Below, one piece after another: positions 44,171 through 56,064 of a stretch of DNA of 64,000 nucleotides. The notes under the pieces are model-generated. The model saw nothing but the letters and a program-made list of their open reading frames with translations, searched no databases and was not told the origin of the DNA. Numbering within the stretch: position 1 is the first letter of the stretch; each line of letters starts with the position of its first letter. Origin of the DNA: Palaemon carinicauda (Eukaryota; Arthropoda; Malacostraca; Decapoda; Palaemonidae). The position numbers and the translations under genes were made by a program. The stretch is from positions 200,400,039 to 200,464,038 of the forward strand of contig NC_090725.1 in NCBI RefSeq assembly GCF_036898095.1. The letters are read 5' to 3'.

Positions 44171-45617
44171 TCAGAGACGCGTCTGTATGAACTGTCACTT
44201 GTGGAGGTGGGAATTGTAGAGGAACCGATTTGGAGAGGTTCCTTGGTTCGGACCATGAGCGTAGTCTCATTTTCAAGACAGAGGGGATCTTCGAGACCTT
44301 GTTTCTTAAAGGTACTGTAGCTCTCTCTCTCCAAACTCGATTGATGTCTTTGAGTTTGGCTTTTAATGGGAGATCTGTTACTGAAGCGAATTGGAGAAGG
44401 CCGAGGATTCTTTCTAAGGCTCTTCTGGACACCTGTTTGTGTTTGAGAAAATTCCTGATCTTGGAAGCTATTTCCTTTACCTTTTTGGAAGGAAGGGATA
44501 GCTTGTGCTTTGAAAGGTCCCACTGAATGCCTAACCATTCGAAGTGGCCTGATGGTTGCAGGCGGGACTTTTGGAGATTGACCTGAAATCCCAGGTTGGC
44601 GAGAAATCGAAGTACTTTTGTCGTAGCTCTGTTGCATTCCAGGGTCGACCGAGCCCAAATGAGCCAATCGTCCAGATAAGCAATGATCTGTATCCCTTGG
44701 TTCCTGAGTTGTTCTAACACTGTCTCTCCCAGTTTCGTGAATATCCTGGGAGCAATGCTGAGACCGAAGGGCATGACTTTGAACGCAAAGGCTTTCCTAC
44801 CTAGGCGGAAGCCTAGGTAAGGAGAGAAGTTTCGAGCTATTGGCACATGATAATAGGCGTCGGTAAGATCGATAGAGGTGGTGACGGCCCCACGGGGAAG
44901 TAAGGTCCGTACCTGAGAGATAGTCAACATCCGGAACTTGTCGCAGAGAATGTAAGAGTTTTGTTTTGACAAGTCCAGGACCACTCTCAATGCCGACGAG
45001 TCTTTCTTCGGAACAGTAAACAGGCGGCCTTGGAACTTCATTGATCGAACCCGTTTGATTGCTTTCTTCTTGAGTAACTCTGTGGTGTACTCTTTCAGGA
45101 TGGGAGTGGGTTTCTGGAAGAAGGTCACTGGTGGAGGTGGAGAACCCTGTGACCATTTCCAACCCAAACCTTTGGAGATTATGCTGTGAGCCCACGGACT
45201 GAAGGTCCAATGGTCTCGAAAGTGGTAAAGTCTCCCCCCTACCGGGACCACATCATTGCGAGGGAGTGAATCTAGGTCCTTTCCCTCCCCGAGCACCCCT
45301 TGTCCTAGGTCCGCCTCGTTGGCGGAACTGTCCTCTACCCCTGTAGCTTCCTCTCTGGTGTCCACGAAAGGAGCCTGAGGATTCGTAGCTAGGGTTGTAT
45401 GCAGGAGAGGGCATCCAAACGGGGTTGGGTTGTGTACGTAGGGGAGCAGTGAGGTAGACCACCTGTTGAGGGGAATTCGGTTGCTGAGACATCGAAGCAG
45501 AGGGAGACTGTGATGACGAGTGGGTAACTGACGATTGATGGTAGTGATACCGGTTCGTCTTGTAAGGGGTAAATCTCTGCTTCTTCTTGAAGAAAGCTTG
45601 CTTTTGGGCTTCGACAT
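43393..45617 (-). pseudogene. DIRS D reverse transcriptase / RNase H, one frameshift
   Basis: RT occupies 45617-44165: VPKKDSSALRVVLDLSKQN, TTSIDLTDAYYHVP, MPFGLSIAPRIF and IIAYLDDWLIWA (~residue 312). RNase H begins at VTVHTDASLSGWG and breaks there: six Gs at 44159-44164 (complement) where seven would keep frame. After that point, RNase H (FHINVLEAMAVFLTL, SDSTAVVHCVN, VIADSLSR) and the C-terminal segment (LQVDLFATQLNHKLPCYVTP, VALVAPHWPKSSWFPLLLEL) are open to 43393. The 5' end overlaps gag (45253-45617) and the 3' part overlaps the recombinase. The single homopolymer loss could be real or a sequencing or assembly error. Confidence 0.9.
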
Positions 45618-47241
45618 TCCTTTTGGCAGTGAGGCCCCACCTTACTTGCAAATTTTGGTTTGCTCTCGCAGCGTCCTGCAGAACTTTGTTCACCTCCTCC
45701 TGAGGAAAGAGGGTTTTACCCCAGCAGGAGGAAGCTATCAGCCTGTTCGGTTCATGTCTGATAGAGGCCTCAGACAGAACGTATTTCCTGCAACTAACCC
45801 GAGCCGACCAGAAATCGTGTAGGTCGATTTGGTAGGACAGAGACAGGTTCTTCGTGAATATCCGAAACAAGGTCTCAGTCGGATAAAGCGAGGCCAGGGA
45901 CTCCGCGGAGGTAATGGAGTGGAGAGACCTAGCTAACCTATTTCGTGCCTCAAACTGAGTCCTGAGAAGATTCTCCGGTAATTTGGGAAGCTTCTCGGAA
46001 AACAGAGTAGAGGCGCAGTCTGGGTCTAACTTCCCTACTGTGAAAGTAGAGGAAGCATCGTCCCAGGCAGTAGAGGTACTCGGGATGAGCATGGAGGTGG
46101 GGTCCGTCTCTTTAAGAGCCGGCATGGCAGAACCTTCTTTGACAGCTTCAATAGTGAGATCTGTCAATTTATCCATAATAGGTAAGGTAATAGCAGGAGC
46201 AGCTGTAAATATGGTGTAGGCCTCTTTGTGTGGGGTGAGCTTGGAGTTAGCGCACCCCCATTCAGACATCGTCCTGGCCCACACAGCTTGGGCCTGTTCT
46301 TTAGGAAATATTACCGTTTCCTTCGGTACCTTGTCTAACCTAACCAAGGCATGCTCTTTCAAACGGACGAAGCCGTTGAATGGGAACTCTAGTCCCGGAG
46401 GGTAAAATTCTAGGTCCTCTAGAGGGCGGGTGCCTATGCCATCCAGAGTTATGGTACCATCTATATATGGAGCATGCAAGGCAAACCTCCATGGGTTGTT
46501 TTTATCGAAGGGGGGTAATTTCGACGCGTCTGGGGCTGAAGGAGGAGGCATCTGAGTTCCTGAACAGATCAGATTCGCCACCATATCTTTGAGCTCCGTC
46601 ATAGCTCCTTGGCTTGCCCTAGAATGTTGCTGTATCTGCTCTTTAACAATACCCTTGATCAGGTCGACGGGGAAGGAGGGATCCTGAGCACTACCCGCTG
46701 ACGAAGCCTTGGACTTAGCGGACTTCGTCTTTTTAGCAGTCACGGTTTTCTGTAAAGTAATATGAACATCAGGATCCTTTGAGGGTCCGGGGACCGCTGA
46801 CGCAGATAATGGCAAAGCTGAAGGCTTAAAGGTACGTAGTGGCTTCACCTTGGGTCGTACAGGGACGGAGGGATCCCGAGGAGAAGCCGTAGGCTTATCA
46901 AAGCCGAGGAAGGAAGAGGTAGAGGAAGGAGTGAGAGATAAAAGGGGGTCCACCAACTCAGCACCACCTACCTGCTCGTCCATGGGTTCGACGTCCAAAT
47001 CTAGAGAGGACACGTTCCCCGCCAATAAAGCTTCCTCTTCCGTTGGGATGGTTGCTCTAACTGCCTCAATTAACGGGGCCGCTGTCTCCGGCGGAACTGC
47101 TGCAGTGGTAGAGCCCGGGAACAGACGAGAGGCCATGTCTCCGTCGAGGAGATAGGGTGCGCCAGACGGAGCATTCCTTTCAAAGCCTGACACCCAAGGA
47201 CGGAGAGCAGCTCTTGCAGCCCGGAGAGAGTCATCATCAGC
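45253..47241 (-). CDS. DIRS D gag, main exon
   Basis: The main gag exon is open from the acceptor CTCTTTCAG (complement 47242-47250) to a stop at 45253. The spliced frame enters with ADDDSLRAARAALRPWVSGF, which aligns with the LRKWVRGFQKNATGPY block of A and B. An internal ATG (47193) would lose the Cys/His N-terminus. Next come a Ser/Pro-rich spacer, the central conserved block (TFTVGKLDPDCASTLFSEKL, then RHEPNRLIASSCWGKTLFPQ) and a Gly/Arg-rich basic tail with RGSYRGRGQFRQRGG, likely to bind RNA. No internal stops. Confidence 0.88.
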   Translation of the reverse strand, partial: ADDDSLRAARAALRPWVSGFERNAPSGAPYLLDGDMASRLFPGSTTAAVPPETAAPLIEAVRATIPTEEEALLAGNVSSLDLDVEPMDEQVGGAELVDPLLSLTPSSTSSFLGFDKPTASPRDPSVPVRPKVKPLRTFKPSALPLSASAVPGPSKDPDVHITLQKTVTAKKTKSAKSKASSAGSAQDPSFPVDLIKGIVKEQIQQHSRASQGAMTELKDMVANLICSGTQMPPPSAPDASKLPPFDKNNPWRFALHAPYIDGTITLDGIGTRPLEDLEFYPPGLEFPFNGFVRLKEHALVRLDKVPKETVIFPKEQAQAVWARTMSEWGCANSKLTPHKEAYTIFTAAPAITLPIMDKLTDLTIEAVKEGSAMPALKETDPTSMLIPSTSTAWDDASSTFTVGKLDPDCASTLFSEKLPKLPENLLRTQFEARNRLARSLHSITSAESLASLYPTETLFRIFTKNLSLSYQIDLHDFWSARVSCRKYVLSEASIRHEPNRLIASSCWGKTLFPQEEVNKVLQDAARANQNLQVRWGLTAKRNVEAQKQAFFKKKQRFTPYKTNRYHYHQSSVTHSSSQSPSASMSQQPNSPQQVVYLTAPLRTQPNPVWMPSPAYNPSYESSGSFRGHQRGSYRGRGQFRQRGGPRTRGARGGKGPRFTPSQ

Positions 47242-47369
47242 CTGAAAGAGGTGAGGGGATTAGTGATGAAGGAGAAGACCATTCTCCGCAACAAGCGATG
47301 TATACATATATAAAGAACAAATTAAATCATCGCCAAAGGATAAAAAGGAACAAACTAGAACCAACTTAC
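47242..47369 (-). other. 128-nt spliceosomal intron in DIRS D gag
   Basis: GT at 47369-47368 (GTAAGT) and AG at 47243-47242 after a pyrimidine tract (CACCTCTTTCAG). A and B have no intron at this place, and their gag protein runs straight through the corresponding position. Confidence 0.82.
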
Positions 47370-47558
47370 ATCATCGTTCAGGAGTAGGGAGGACAGCTCG
47401 TACCAGAGCGTGCACGACTCCGGGAACCACACCATGTAGGAGGCTTGTCCCGGTTCCCGAGAGAAGGATATGGCACAATGCACATGGGACCGGCATAGGT
47501 CATGGCCCGAGGGATCATTAAAGGCAGCGGGGCAGCCCTTGGCAGCCCGGCGGACCTT
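47370..47558 (-). CDS. DIRS D gag, upstream Cys/His exon
   Basis: A 189-nt, 63-codon exon sits between an acceptor (CTCCTTTCTTTTACAG, complement 47559-47574) and a canonical donor GTAAGT (complement 47364-47369). It encodes CPAAFNDPSGHDLCRSHVHC and later FPESCTLWYELSSLLL, matching the gag N-terminus of E (GHKMCRSHAHCC) and A (GHTACRTHAPC, then NCTVC). Joined in phase 0 to the exon at 47241, it restores the same order as the continuous gag of A and B. The exon has no ATG, so translation must begin further upstream. Confidence 0.82.
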
Positions 47559-48954
47559 CTGTAAAAGAAAGGAGACATAAGTCTGGATGTTCCTTGAGAC
47601 TCTGGTCAGTGATCAGATCAACCAAAAGAGTCTAGATAACATTAATTATGTGTGCATAGCATGGTTCAATAATTGAAAACTAGAGTTCCATATTAATATA
47701 TTAAAACAAAATCAGAATAAATTAATGTACCCTGCGGAACCACGGACAAGCCGAGGATGCAGTGACAGGTCTGTAACCAAGTAATATGTAACTATAAACA
47801 GCAGCGGTAAGTTAATGTTAACCTCAATGCTGATCGTCTGGGTGATCTCCGGTGAAGCCGGAGGTCCGGTGAAAAGGTTCGTAATAATGAAATTGTGATT
47901 AATAATGAAAAAGTTCGTGTGCATAAGGCCGAAGCCGGAGTCCGAGTGCAGGGGGTCACCGTTGTACTCCAAATATCTGACTAGGTTCCAAACTCAATGA
48001 GTATCCCTTATGGCGGAGTAGAACTCAAGGCGGAGAGGATGAACATTCCGAACCTACTCCCAAGGCGGATCGGGGAGAGGACGGAACTATGGGTGGCAGC
48101 ATAAAGCTGGCCCAAAATAATGACTCATACACGAACGGGACCTATTAATGATGCTAGCTATATCAACAGTAACCACATAATAAAATAAAACGTAAATATC
48201 ATAAAACGTAAATATCATAAACCCGTAGAAGGAGAGGGGGGAGGGATAACCCGTGAGCGTATAAAACGGAAAACGGGTAATCCACCTCTCCTACTCGAGA
48301 TTAAGAAAGAACACGAGAGAAAGGGTAACTCGTGACTGTAGCAACAGAAAACGAGAACTCCATGCTCACGCTCTCATGGTTACACTATAAAGAACCAAAA
48401 GCACACTATAATATGATATAAGAATAATAATAAAATTGTAATGACCATGAACGAAGAATAACGACTGCGTAGCAAAATACATATAAAGATATAGTCTATA
48501 AACGAACGCCTTCCCGAGGCGGGTACTTAAACTATAATAAAGCCAAGGACGTTATTCTTCGTTCGTCCAAATTGGACTTGCTAGCAATAAATACCATAGT
48601 AAAACAATAATAAAAATAATGATCAAAATAATGGTTCAAAAATCGTAAGTGACTTAACCAAGAACCTATATGACAGAGTACCAAATGGACAATATTAACG
48701 TGAAATTCCAGCAAGGCAAATCAAAACAACAATGGCTGCCGACGCCGAGGAAGGCCAAGCCGATCCATAATTAAAAACCACACTACTGGAAAGAGAACAA
48801 CTGCCCGGTACTGTAAAAAGCTGTCAAAACAAACTATGGTACTTAACATTGGTAAAGGTGAAGTAGTAGTTTCAGTCATGATGAATTAAATCCAAAAACG
48901 GGAAAAAACACCAAGAGCACAAAAAAATACGACCAAGCGAGCAAGTCCAAAACA
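47559..48954 (-). other. Leader of DIRS D
   Basis: No complete gene. A candidate first exon at 48879-48848 (ATG ACT GAA ... CCA AT) is followed by GTTAAGTACC, parallel to the ATG segments of A, B, C and E. The rest is presumed intron and untranslated sequence, including a short direct repeat AAAACGTAAATATCAT near 48187-48218. Confidence 0.6.
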
Positions 48955-49251
48955 GAAGGATGACCTAGAGGGCGTTTGTGTTAGGTGTCGGTGGCGTGGT
49001 CCAAGTGTGGTTTCTAGGGCCTCTGTTACGGCCCTTCCCTTTGATGAAGGAATTATCTAAATGGAAGACAGCCTGTGAATAGTGGTTTTCACACGCCTAT
49101 GCTTTATACACGACACCCACAAGGTGCTCGCGCGAGGGTAGTAATCTCTGCATTCCATGCTTTTATCTTTCTCTGGTATATTTGGAAGATTTATATCAGA
49201 AAAGTGTAAAGATGGACCCTTTTCACCGGGCGTCACAGGTCGACCCAGAAA
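48955..49251 (-). repeat. Left-end ITR of DIRS D
   Basis: Reading on the minus strand it starts TTTCTGGGTCGACCTGTGAC. It pairs with 41705-42012 but lacks that copy's terminal extension. Confidence 0.92.
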
Positions 49252-49814
49252 TAGAGTTACTGTATAGACAAAAGATTTCTTAACATTTTTCATGGGATAT
49301 TTCTCTGTCAATCCTCAAGAGACTCATGACAGAAAACCCAAAAATTCTACCACTAACTTCATTTATGGTATACAAAACGTGGCTCTCCAGAAATATGTAT
49401 ACTCAAATGCAGTTTAACCTTACAGTATGACTTTACTAAGTTAGATACCTCACCAAATCAGCTTGGTAAGTAAACAATATTTGGTGAAGTTACATGGTAT
49501 CAAAATAAATCTTAATTACTTATAAGCTATTTTTCACTTTCATTTACCAAATAATTGAACTTAGAATTTCAAGGCTATAGTAGAGTATTATAAAAATAAA
49601 AGCATATATTATTCTAAAAAAAAGTAAAAATGAGAAGAAAGCATGATATATGAAAATGGAGTTATATAAAAAATGGCCACTTCACCTACTCTCTATCCCT
49701 GTATTTCAGTGTGTGATAGGTACAAAGCATATAATTGAATTGAAAATATTTATTGATACAAGAAAAATAAATATGCATTGATATTTTTATAATGAACATG
49801 TACACATAGGCTCA
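49252..49814. other. Spacer, no gene seen
   Basis: AT-rich DNA; nothing supported. Confidence 0.5.
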
Positions 49815-49828
49815 AACACAAACACACA

Positions 49829-49907
<79 letters not shown>

Positions 49908-49921
49908 ATGTACAAATATAA

Positions 49922-50010
<89 letters not shown>

Positions 50011-50050
50011 TAGTGTTGGGATTCAAATATCTTGTCATTTGGTTCTATAT

Positions 50051-50126
<76 letters not shown>

Positions 50127-50133
50127 GTGTGTG

Positions 50134-50208
<75 letters not shown>

Positions 50209-50216
50209 GTATATGT
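49815..50216. repeat. Compound (CA)n/(TA)n microsatellite field
   Basis: Alternating CA and TA arrays with short unique islands (for example around 50013-50050). All long ORFs here on both strands are repeat translations. Confidence 0.95.
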
Positions 50217-51530
50217 GAATTTTGTAATATTTATGTCCACATGCTGATACTGGATTCTAGCAAATAAAATGATCAATCACAGCTATTTTCCAAATAAGCT
50301 ACGTAAAAAAAATGGTTAAACATCATATAATGATATATAGGCAATGATAAACTTGATAATATAAAGATAAATCTATGTACCATTAGATATGCACTACATG
50401 TCTAGAAGTTTGTTTGGCCCATGTGCACAACTAAGTAACAAACTACATGTTATCAGATGTGATGTCAGTAAGCTACTATGAGTGACTGTCATATGGTAGT
50501 ACTTCGCCAAATTAGGAAAAAAGCTATCAGATATAGAGAATTTATTAATATAAAAACGGTCATAATTTGAATCTAGCTACCAGTGTAATTTTCTTGAACT
50601 AATACCTCCTCACCTGGCCAAATTCGCAATTCATTTATTTGCTAGAAATAGTAAATATTTCGGGAAATAAATTCATATATTTCAATAAGTTATTGCTTTA
50701 CTTTTTATCATGATAAATAAAATCATATGAAAGAAAACATTGCGAGCAAGGAGTTACTGCTATATTTCCTGAGAATAGGTTTAAAATTAATAGTGAATAT
50801 AATAATAATGAAAAAGACAGTTAGGAATGAATATATGATTAGTTTTATTATTTTTCTATATTCTCCATCATGAAGATCTGCAGCATATACTATTGTACTC
50901 TATAGATAACGAACTTAAAAACCTGAAGGTATATCTCCATGTACCAGTAAAGTGAATATGCATGTTTGGAAGTTGGGCTTTTTTAAATTGTCATTATTAT
51001 CCTATAAATTATATTTATATTATTGCTTATTGATTTCATGATGATGTATATTTTCAGAAGACAATATTAAAAACAATTAATTATATGTTTATCTTTTATT
51101 ATTTGGCATTAAATGCTGCTATTCTATAAACGAAATAATATTAAGGTACCTCTTTATCAAAGAAAAAATAAAAGAAATCTTTACTAAATCAGATTATTTA
51201 TCATAAGATTAGCTAAATCCTCAATAGTAAGGTGACTCCTCTTATCTGAACATATGATATTCATTCTTGAAAACTCGCAGCAATGGCATTGATAATATTT
51301 TTAGTAATCTGTACACTTTGAGGAACCTAAGCCTTCGCAGGGCCGCTAGAATTTTGCAAACCATTTTCTGCCTAGTACCAAAAATCATTGATACTGATTT
51401 TATGATGAAATCAATATCTGCTAACTTGGCAACACTGGTTAGCCGGTTCGCCTAACTCATGAAAGTCTGTGAGACGGTTCTAACGAACCAGGGTGAAAAG
51501 GCAGAATCTCACTAATGATATGTATAAAGG

Positions 51531-51532
<2 letters not shown>
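50217..51532. other. Spacer, no gene seen
   Basis: Nothing supported; the short ORF at 51267-51455 has no recognisable features. Confidence 0.5.

Positions 51533-51626
<94 letters not shown>
51533..51626. repeat. (TA)n array left of Tigger element
   Basis: About 94 bp of TA; the array continues at 55319-55378 on the other side of the transposon. Confidence 0.95.
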
Positions 51627-51629
<3 letters not shown>

Positions 51630-52083
51630 TGAGCCCTCGTTTATCGGGTAGGATAGGTTCTAGACCCGACCGCGATAGGTGAAAATCCGCGAAGTAGTGA
51701 CACCATATTTACGTATTTATTTAACATGTATATTCAGACTTTTAAAACCTTCCCTTGTACGTAGTACTGTTAACAAACTACCCTTTAATGTACAGAACAC
51801 TTAATGCATGTACTACAGTACCCTAAACTAAAACAGGCACAAATATTGAAGGCGATTTTATATCATGCGTTTCCTAAACACGCCAAAAAACACGATAAAA
51901 AAGGGCAACCAATGTTTTGTTTACGCTTATCTCTGATCATAATGAAGAAACAAACACATTTACACATCTGTGTATAGGTTAGTTTTTGCATCGATTATAT
52001 TGATTATTCAGTACAGTATGTTGATTTTGTTATTACCAATGTTTTACTTAATTTTTCTTAGGACTTCCAAATGAAATGTTTTT

Positions 52084-52119
52084 CTTTATGACGCCGCCGT
52101 TTCAGGCGGCGTCATAAAG
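52084..52119. repeat. Perfect 15-bp hairpin in Tigger 3' region
   Basis: CTTTATGACGCCGCC, loop GTTTCA, then GGCGGCGTCATAAAG. It has no T-run or other sign of a bacterial terminator; its role is unknown. Confidence 0.8.
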
Positions 52120-52304
52120 TACGCTCCATCTTCGATCGTAATACAGTAAACAAACGAAGGCATTTAACGCGCATGATGAAAGTGATAAATAATGATATTA
52201 CAGTAAAATCTTTTAGAAAATATATTATTACAAATATTATTTACCGTATCTATATAAAATCATACAGTACATACTGTACGTAGCAAAGCAGGAAAACAAT
52301 TTAC

Positions 52305-52316
52305 GAGAGAGAGAGA

Positions 52317-52381
<65 letters not shown>
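52305..52381. repeat. (AG)n microsatellite
   Basis: 77 bp of GA repeat with one GT interruption. Confidence 0.95.
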
Positions 52382-52383
<2 letters not shown>

Positions 52384-52683
52384 GTTTTACGTACGTAAAT
52401 GTAAATTTTGAACAAAAAAATATGATAGGTTATAACATGTATATTCAGACTTTTAAAACCTTCCCTTTAACTTAATGCATACTAAACTAAAACAGGCACA
52501 AATATTAAAATGTTAGAATATTAAAGTAAAACATGTATAAGAAAAAATAAAGATTGTTACTGTACTCACCATGAAAGAAGTTGAAGAAAAACTTGAATGA
52601 TGATGGCGATGAATTTGCTGCACAGTAGAAATGATGATGATGAAGCTGATGATGTCTTCTACTGTGCAGCCAATGATAGTATT

Positions 52684-54499
52684 TTACGTCTCTTCAGACG
52701 GAGGTGTCTTTTCCTGGGACACCTCTTCAACTTCTTCCTGGGACACTTCTTCAATTTCTTCCGAAGGCATAGTAGCAGGAGGAACTGGCTCTTTTTTGCG
52801 AGGCTGGAAGAACATTGTGATCGGAAGTTGCTGCCGCTGCTTCTTTTTTCGCTCGAAGAGCATCCTGTAGGGAGTCATGATGTCATCGATCTTGTTGCAG
52901 AATTGCATAGACCGAACCATATCCTCGTCCCACTCTTGCGACATTTCTTTTACCTCCTTCACATGGTTGCAGAACTTGGCAAGCCGTTCTAATGTTAAGC
53001 CCGTTTCTTCGACATTTTCTTGGGTCTCTTCCTGCGTTTCACTGGCCGATTTCGTCAGGTCTTCTAGGTCTGCGTCAGTTAACGGCTGGGAATGGCAGTC
53101 CAACAACTCGTCGACGTCTTCAGTCATCATGTCGCCAAACCCGTCACCTCCAATTATCGCAGCCAACTGCACAGATTTGCGTATTGCAGAGTGTTGAATC
53201 TCATACAAGTAAATCCCTCGTCATCGTAAACAATCTGGGGCCACAACTTCTTCCAGCTCGCATTAAGAGTAGCAGGTTTCATTTCTTGCAGTGCCTCCTG
53301 GATATTCTTCAGGCACGTGGCTATTGTGTACTTCCGCCAGTACGCCTTCAAATTGAAATTTTCATCTTCATCTTCTTGGGCAGCATCCACACACGCAACG
53401 AGGTCCGCCAAGGTATTCTTCGTGTAGAGGGCCTTGAACGCCCTGATAACCCCCTGGTCCATCGGTTGAATTAATGACGTGGTGTTGGGTGGCAGGAACT
53501 GAACCTGAATGCCCTCATGCGACAGGTCAGTTGCGTGTCCACCAGCGTTATCCATAAGGAGAAGGATCTTAAATGGCAAGCCCTTCTCTACGAGATATTT
53601 GCTGACTTGCGTGATAAAACACTGGTGGAACCAGTTGGAGGTCAGCATCTTCGTAATCCATGCTTTTTGATTATGCATCCAGTACACGGGAAGGAGATTC
53701 TTATTTTTATTTTTCAAAGCGCGAGGATTTTTCGACTTGTAAATAAGCCCCGGCTTTAGCAAAAATCCAGCAGCATTGCCACACATCACGAGGGTAACAC
53801 GATCTTTGAATGCTTTAAAGCCAGAGGCTTTGGCTTCTTCTTTGAACAGGAAAGTTCGCGACAGCATTCTCTTCCAAAACAAGCCGGTCTCATCCATATT
53901 AAACACTTGTTCCGGCTTGTATCCACCTTCAGCGATAATGTTCTTGAACGTCTCGTTCGCGTAAGTTTCAGGCCGAAGCATTTCTGAAACTTCGCGAACC
54001 ATCCTTTGCTGGGGGAAAAACGTTGTTTCTGAGGCTGGGAATCAGTGGATGTCCCTGGTTGAGGTTCATCTACATCATCTTCTTCTTCAGCATGGTCGCC
54101 ATCGTCATCTTGAGGTTCCTTTGCCGCAAAATTCTCATACAAGCCCAAAGCCTTGGTTCGGATGGTGTTCGTATCCAAGGCTATGTTCTTCTTCCGGCAG
54201 TCGGCAATCCAGACTGCTAAAGCACCTTCCATGCGTACGATCGTTTTATTACGCGTGGTAACGACTCGCTTCGCTGATCTGCTAAAGGTGATGGTAGCCG
54301 TCTTTCTAATGTTCGCCTCGTCCTTCTTGATGTAGCGAACGGTGGATTCGTTCACTCCAAAATGGCGGGCTGCAGCCGCGTAACTTCTGCCTTCTTTTAA
54401 CATATCGAGAAGCGTCACCTTCTCAGCAATCGTCATCATCTTTCGGTGGCGTTTAGGCTCACTACCAGCCTTAGCAGAAGCAGAACGCTTGGGAGCCAT
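52684..54499 (-). pseudogene. Tigger transposase, two frameshifts
   Basis: The start is chosen at MAPKRSASAKAGSEPKRHRK (54499), a basic N-terminus followed by a CENP-B/pogo helix-turn-helix (MMTIAEKVTLLDMLKEGRSY, then AAARHFGVNESTVRYIKK). The DDE_1 catalytic domain has VFNMDETGLFWKRM (first D), LLLMDNAGGHATD (second D) and LIQPMDQGVIRAF (third D). The C-terminal region (LERLAKFCNHVKEVKEMSQE, LFERKKKQRQQLPITMFF) is typical of Tigger proteins. The frame shifts near 53960-54000 (before the catalytic domain) and near 53205 (after it), so three overlapping ORFs replace one protein of about 590 residues. The catalytic residues themselves are preserved. Confidence 0.9.
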
Positions 54500-55316
54500 T
54501 GTACAGTAGGGGTTAAACAGAAAGTTCGACAAAAAGTTAGACTTAAAACAGTCACGCACAGCACAGATTAAAGTTCACAATAACGTAGCAGCATCTGCAC
54601 GGCGAGAGAGCGGCGAACGAAGTGGCCGCGAAAAGATGCTGGAGGTTGGAGAAGCGGTCAAAACACCAATCACAGGCTAGATTTCAAAACTTGGGTTCTG
54701 ATTCGTCATCTATCAGCACTTGAACCAATCACAATCCGTCTTACATGCTACGTAGTAGTTACCAATTCAAATACAAGGTACTACGTATACAGCTTAACAT
54801 ATGCTATTTTACGCTTGTTTTGTTGTAGGATATGTATGCTTATTCGAGATGTGATTTTTGCAACAAAGAATATTATTGGATGCAGTACAGGTACTACGTA
54901 CGTATACATACAAAAGATTCATGGAAAAGATGCACATCCATTACATTTGTAGTAGTAGCCATCAGCAGCCTTACACCATTCAAATACGGTATGACTGTGA
55001 TTTGCGTTTCATGTTCGATTTAATTTTACTACGTACTGTATACTGAATTATCGTATGATCACATTCTCTTTTCGTGTTTTATTTCTTTCTGTACTGAATT
55101 ATATGTCATATGTAATGCAATGAACCTTCAGTAAAAGCAGATATTACTAATTACAGTATTAATGGAATTAACGAAATACGTATTTGGGGTCTTCATATAT
55201 CGCGGTATTTTCGAAATTTCCGGAAAATCCACGATATGTGTATATATATGCGTTATGAAAAAAATCCGCGAAGTGGTGAATCCGCGATGGTCGAACCGCG
55301 AAGTAGCGAGGGCTCA

Positions 55317-55318
<2 letters not shown>

Positions 55319-55378
<60 letters not shown>
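55319..55378. repeat. (TA)n array right of Tigger element
   Basis: 60 bp of pure TA, the other half of the target array. Confidence 0.95.
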
Positions 55379-55386
<8 letters not shown>

Positions 55387-55490
55387 GGACTACAGGCACT
55401 CAGGTTACAATGAGATTTGCTTCTACAGAATGTTGCAATGCAAGTTTTAAAATAAGTCAAAACACATCTACAGTATATAGTTCCGTATCA

Positions 55491-56064
55491 TTATTATTAT
55501 CATCATTATTTTTATTATTATTATTATTATTATTACTTGCTAAGCTACAACCCTAGTTAGAAAAGTAGAATGCAATAAGCCCTGGGGCTCCCACAGGGAA
55601 AATAGCCCAGTGAAGAAAAGAAACAAGGAAAAATAAAATTTTTAAGAAGAGTAACATCAAAATAAATATCTCCTACATAAACTGTAAAAACTTTAACAAA
55701 ATAAGTGGGAGAGAAACAAGACAGGATAGCGTGCCCTCGTGTACCCTCAAGAAAGAGAACTCTAACGCAAGATAGTGGAAGATCATGGTACAGAGGCTAT
55801 GGTACTACCCAAGATTAGAGAACAATGGTTTGATATTAGTGTCCTTCTCCTAGAAGAGCTGCTTACCATAGCTAAAGAGTCTCTGCTACCCTTAACAGGA
55901 GGAAAGGGGCCACTGAACAATTACAGTGCAGTAACCCCTTGAGTGAAGAAGAATTTTTTGGTAATCTCAGTGTTGTCAGGTGTATGAGGACAGAGGGAAA
56001 TAAGTTAAGAATAGACCAGACTATTCGCTGTGTGTTTAGGCAAAGGGAAAACAAACCATAACCT
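55491..56064 (-). mobile_element. LINE deletion derivative, second copy
   Basis: On the minus strand this matches element G (25352-26007): 5' UTR-like sequence of the LINE, directly followed by its 3' end (complement of CTAAGCTACAACCCTAGTTA) and a TAA/TTA tail at 55491-55535. About 90 bp of the 5' end are missing relative to G. Confidence 0.85.

Larger units (their letters stand above)
41705..49251 (-). mobile_element. DIRS-like retrotransposon D, second family, best preserved
   Basis: This 7.5-kb minus-strand element has ITRs at 48955-49251 (its left end) and 41705-42012 (its right end). The ICR at 42071-42160 joins the complements of both ends (...CGTCAAAATCCC then TTTTCTGGGTCG...). Gag, RT/RNase H and tyrosine recombinase are all long and nearly unbroken. 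Protein divergence from A/B is large (for example SIDLTDAYYHVP against SIDLADAYWHVP), so this is a separate family. Only one clear break was found, a missing G in a G run in RNase H. No target duplication is evident. Confidence 0.93.
51627..55318 (-). mobile_element. pogo/Tigger-type DNA transposon
   Basis: About 3.7 kb whose ends share the inverted sequence AGTGAGCCCTCG (51628-51639 and 55307-55318), followed inside by related blocks with TCCGCGAAGTRGTGA. It sits in the middle of a TA array, as expected for pogo-superfamily elements that target TA. A single minus-strand transposase region (54499-52684) is present but frameshifted. An AG microsatellite (52305-52381) and a 15-bp perfect hairpin (52084-52119) lie in the 3' part. 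Confidence 0.9.

Noticed and set aside
51267..51455. 62-codon plus-strand ORF
   Set aside because: No recognisable domain, no splice context and low-complexity surroundings.
52084..52119. Rho-independent terminator-like hairpin
   Set aside because: It has no T tract and the context is a eukaryotic transposon.
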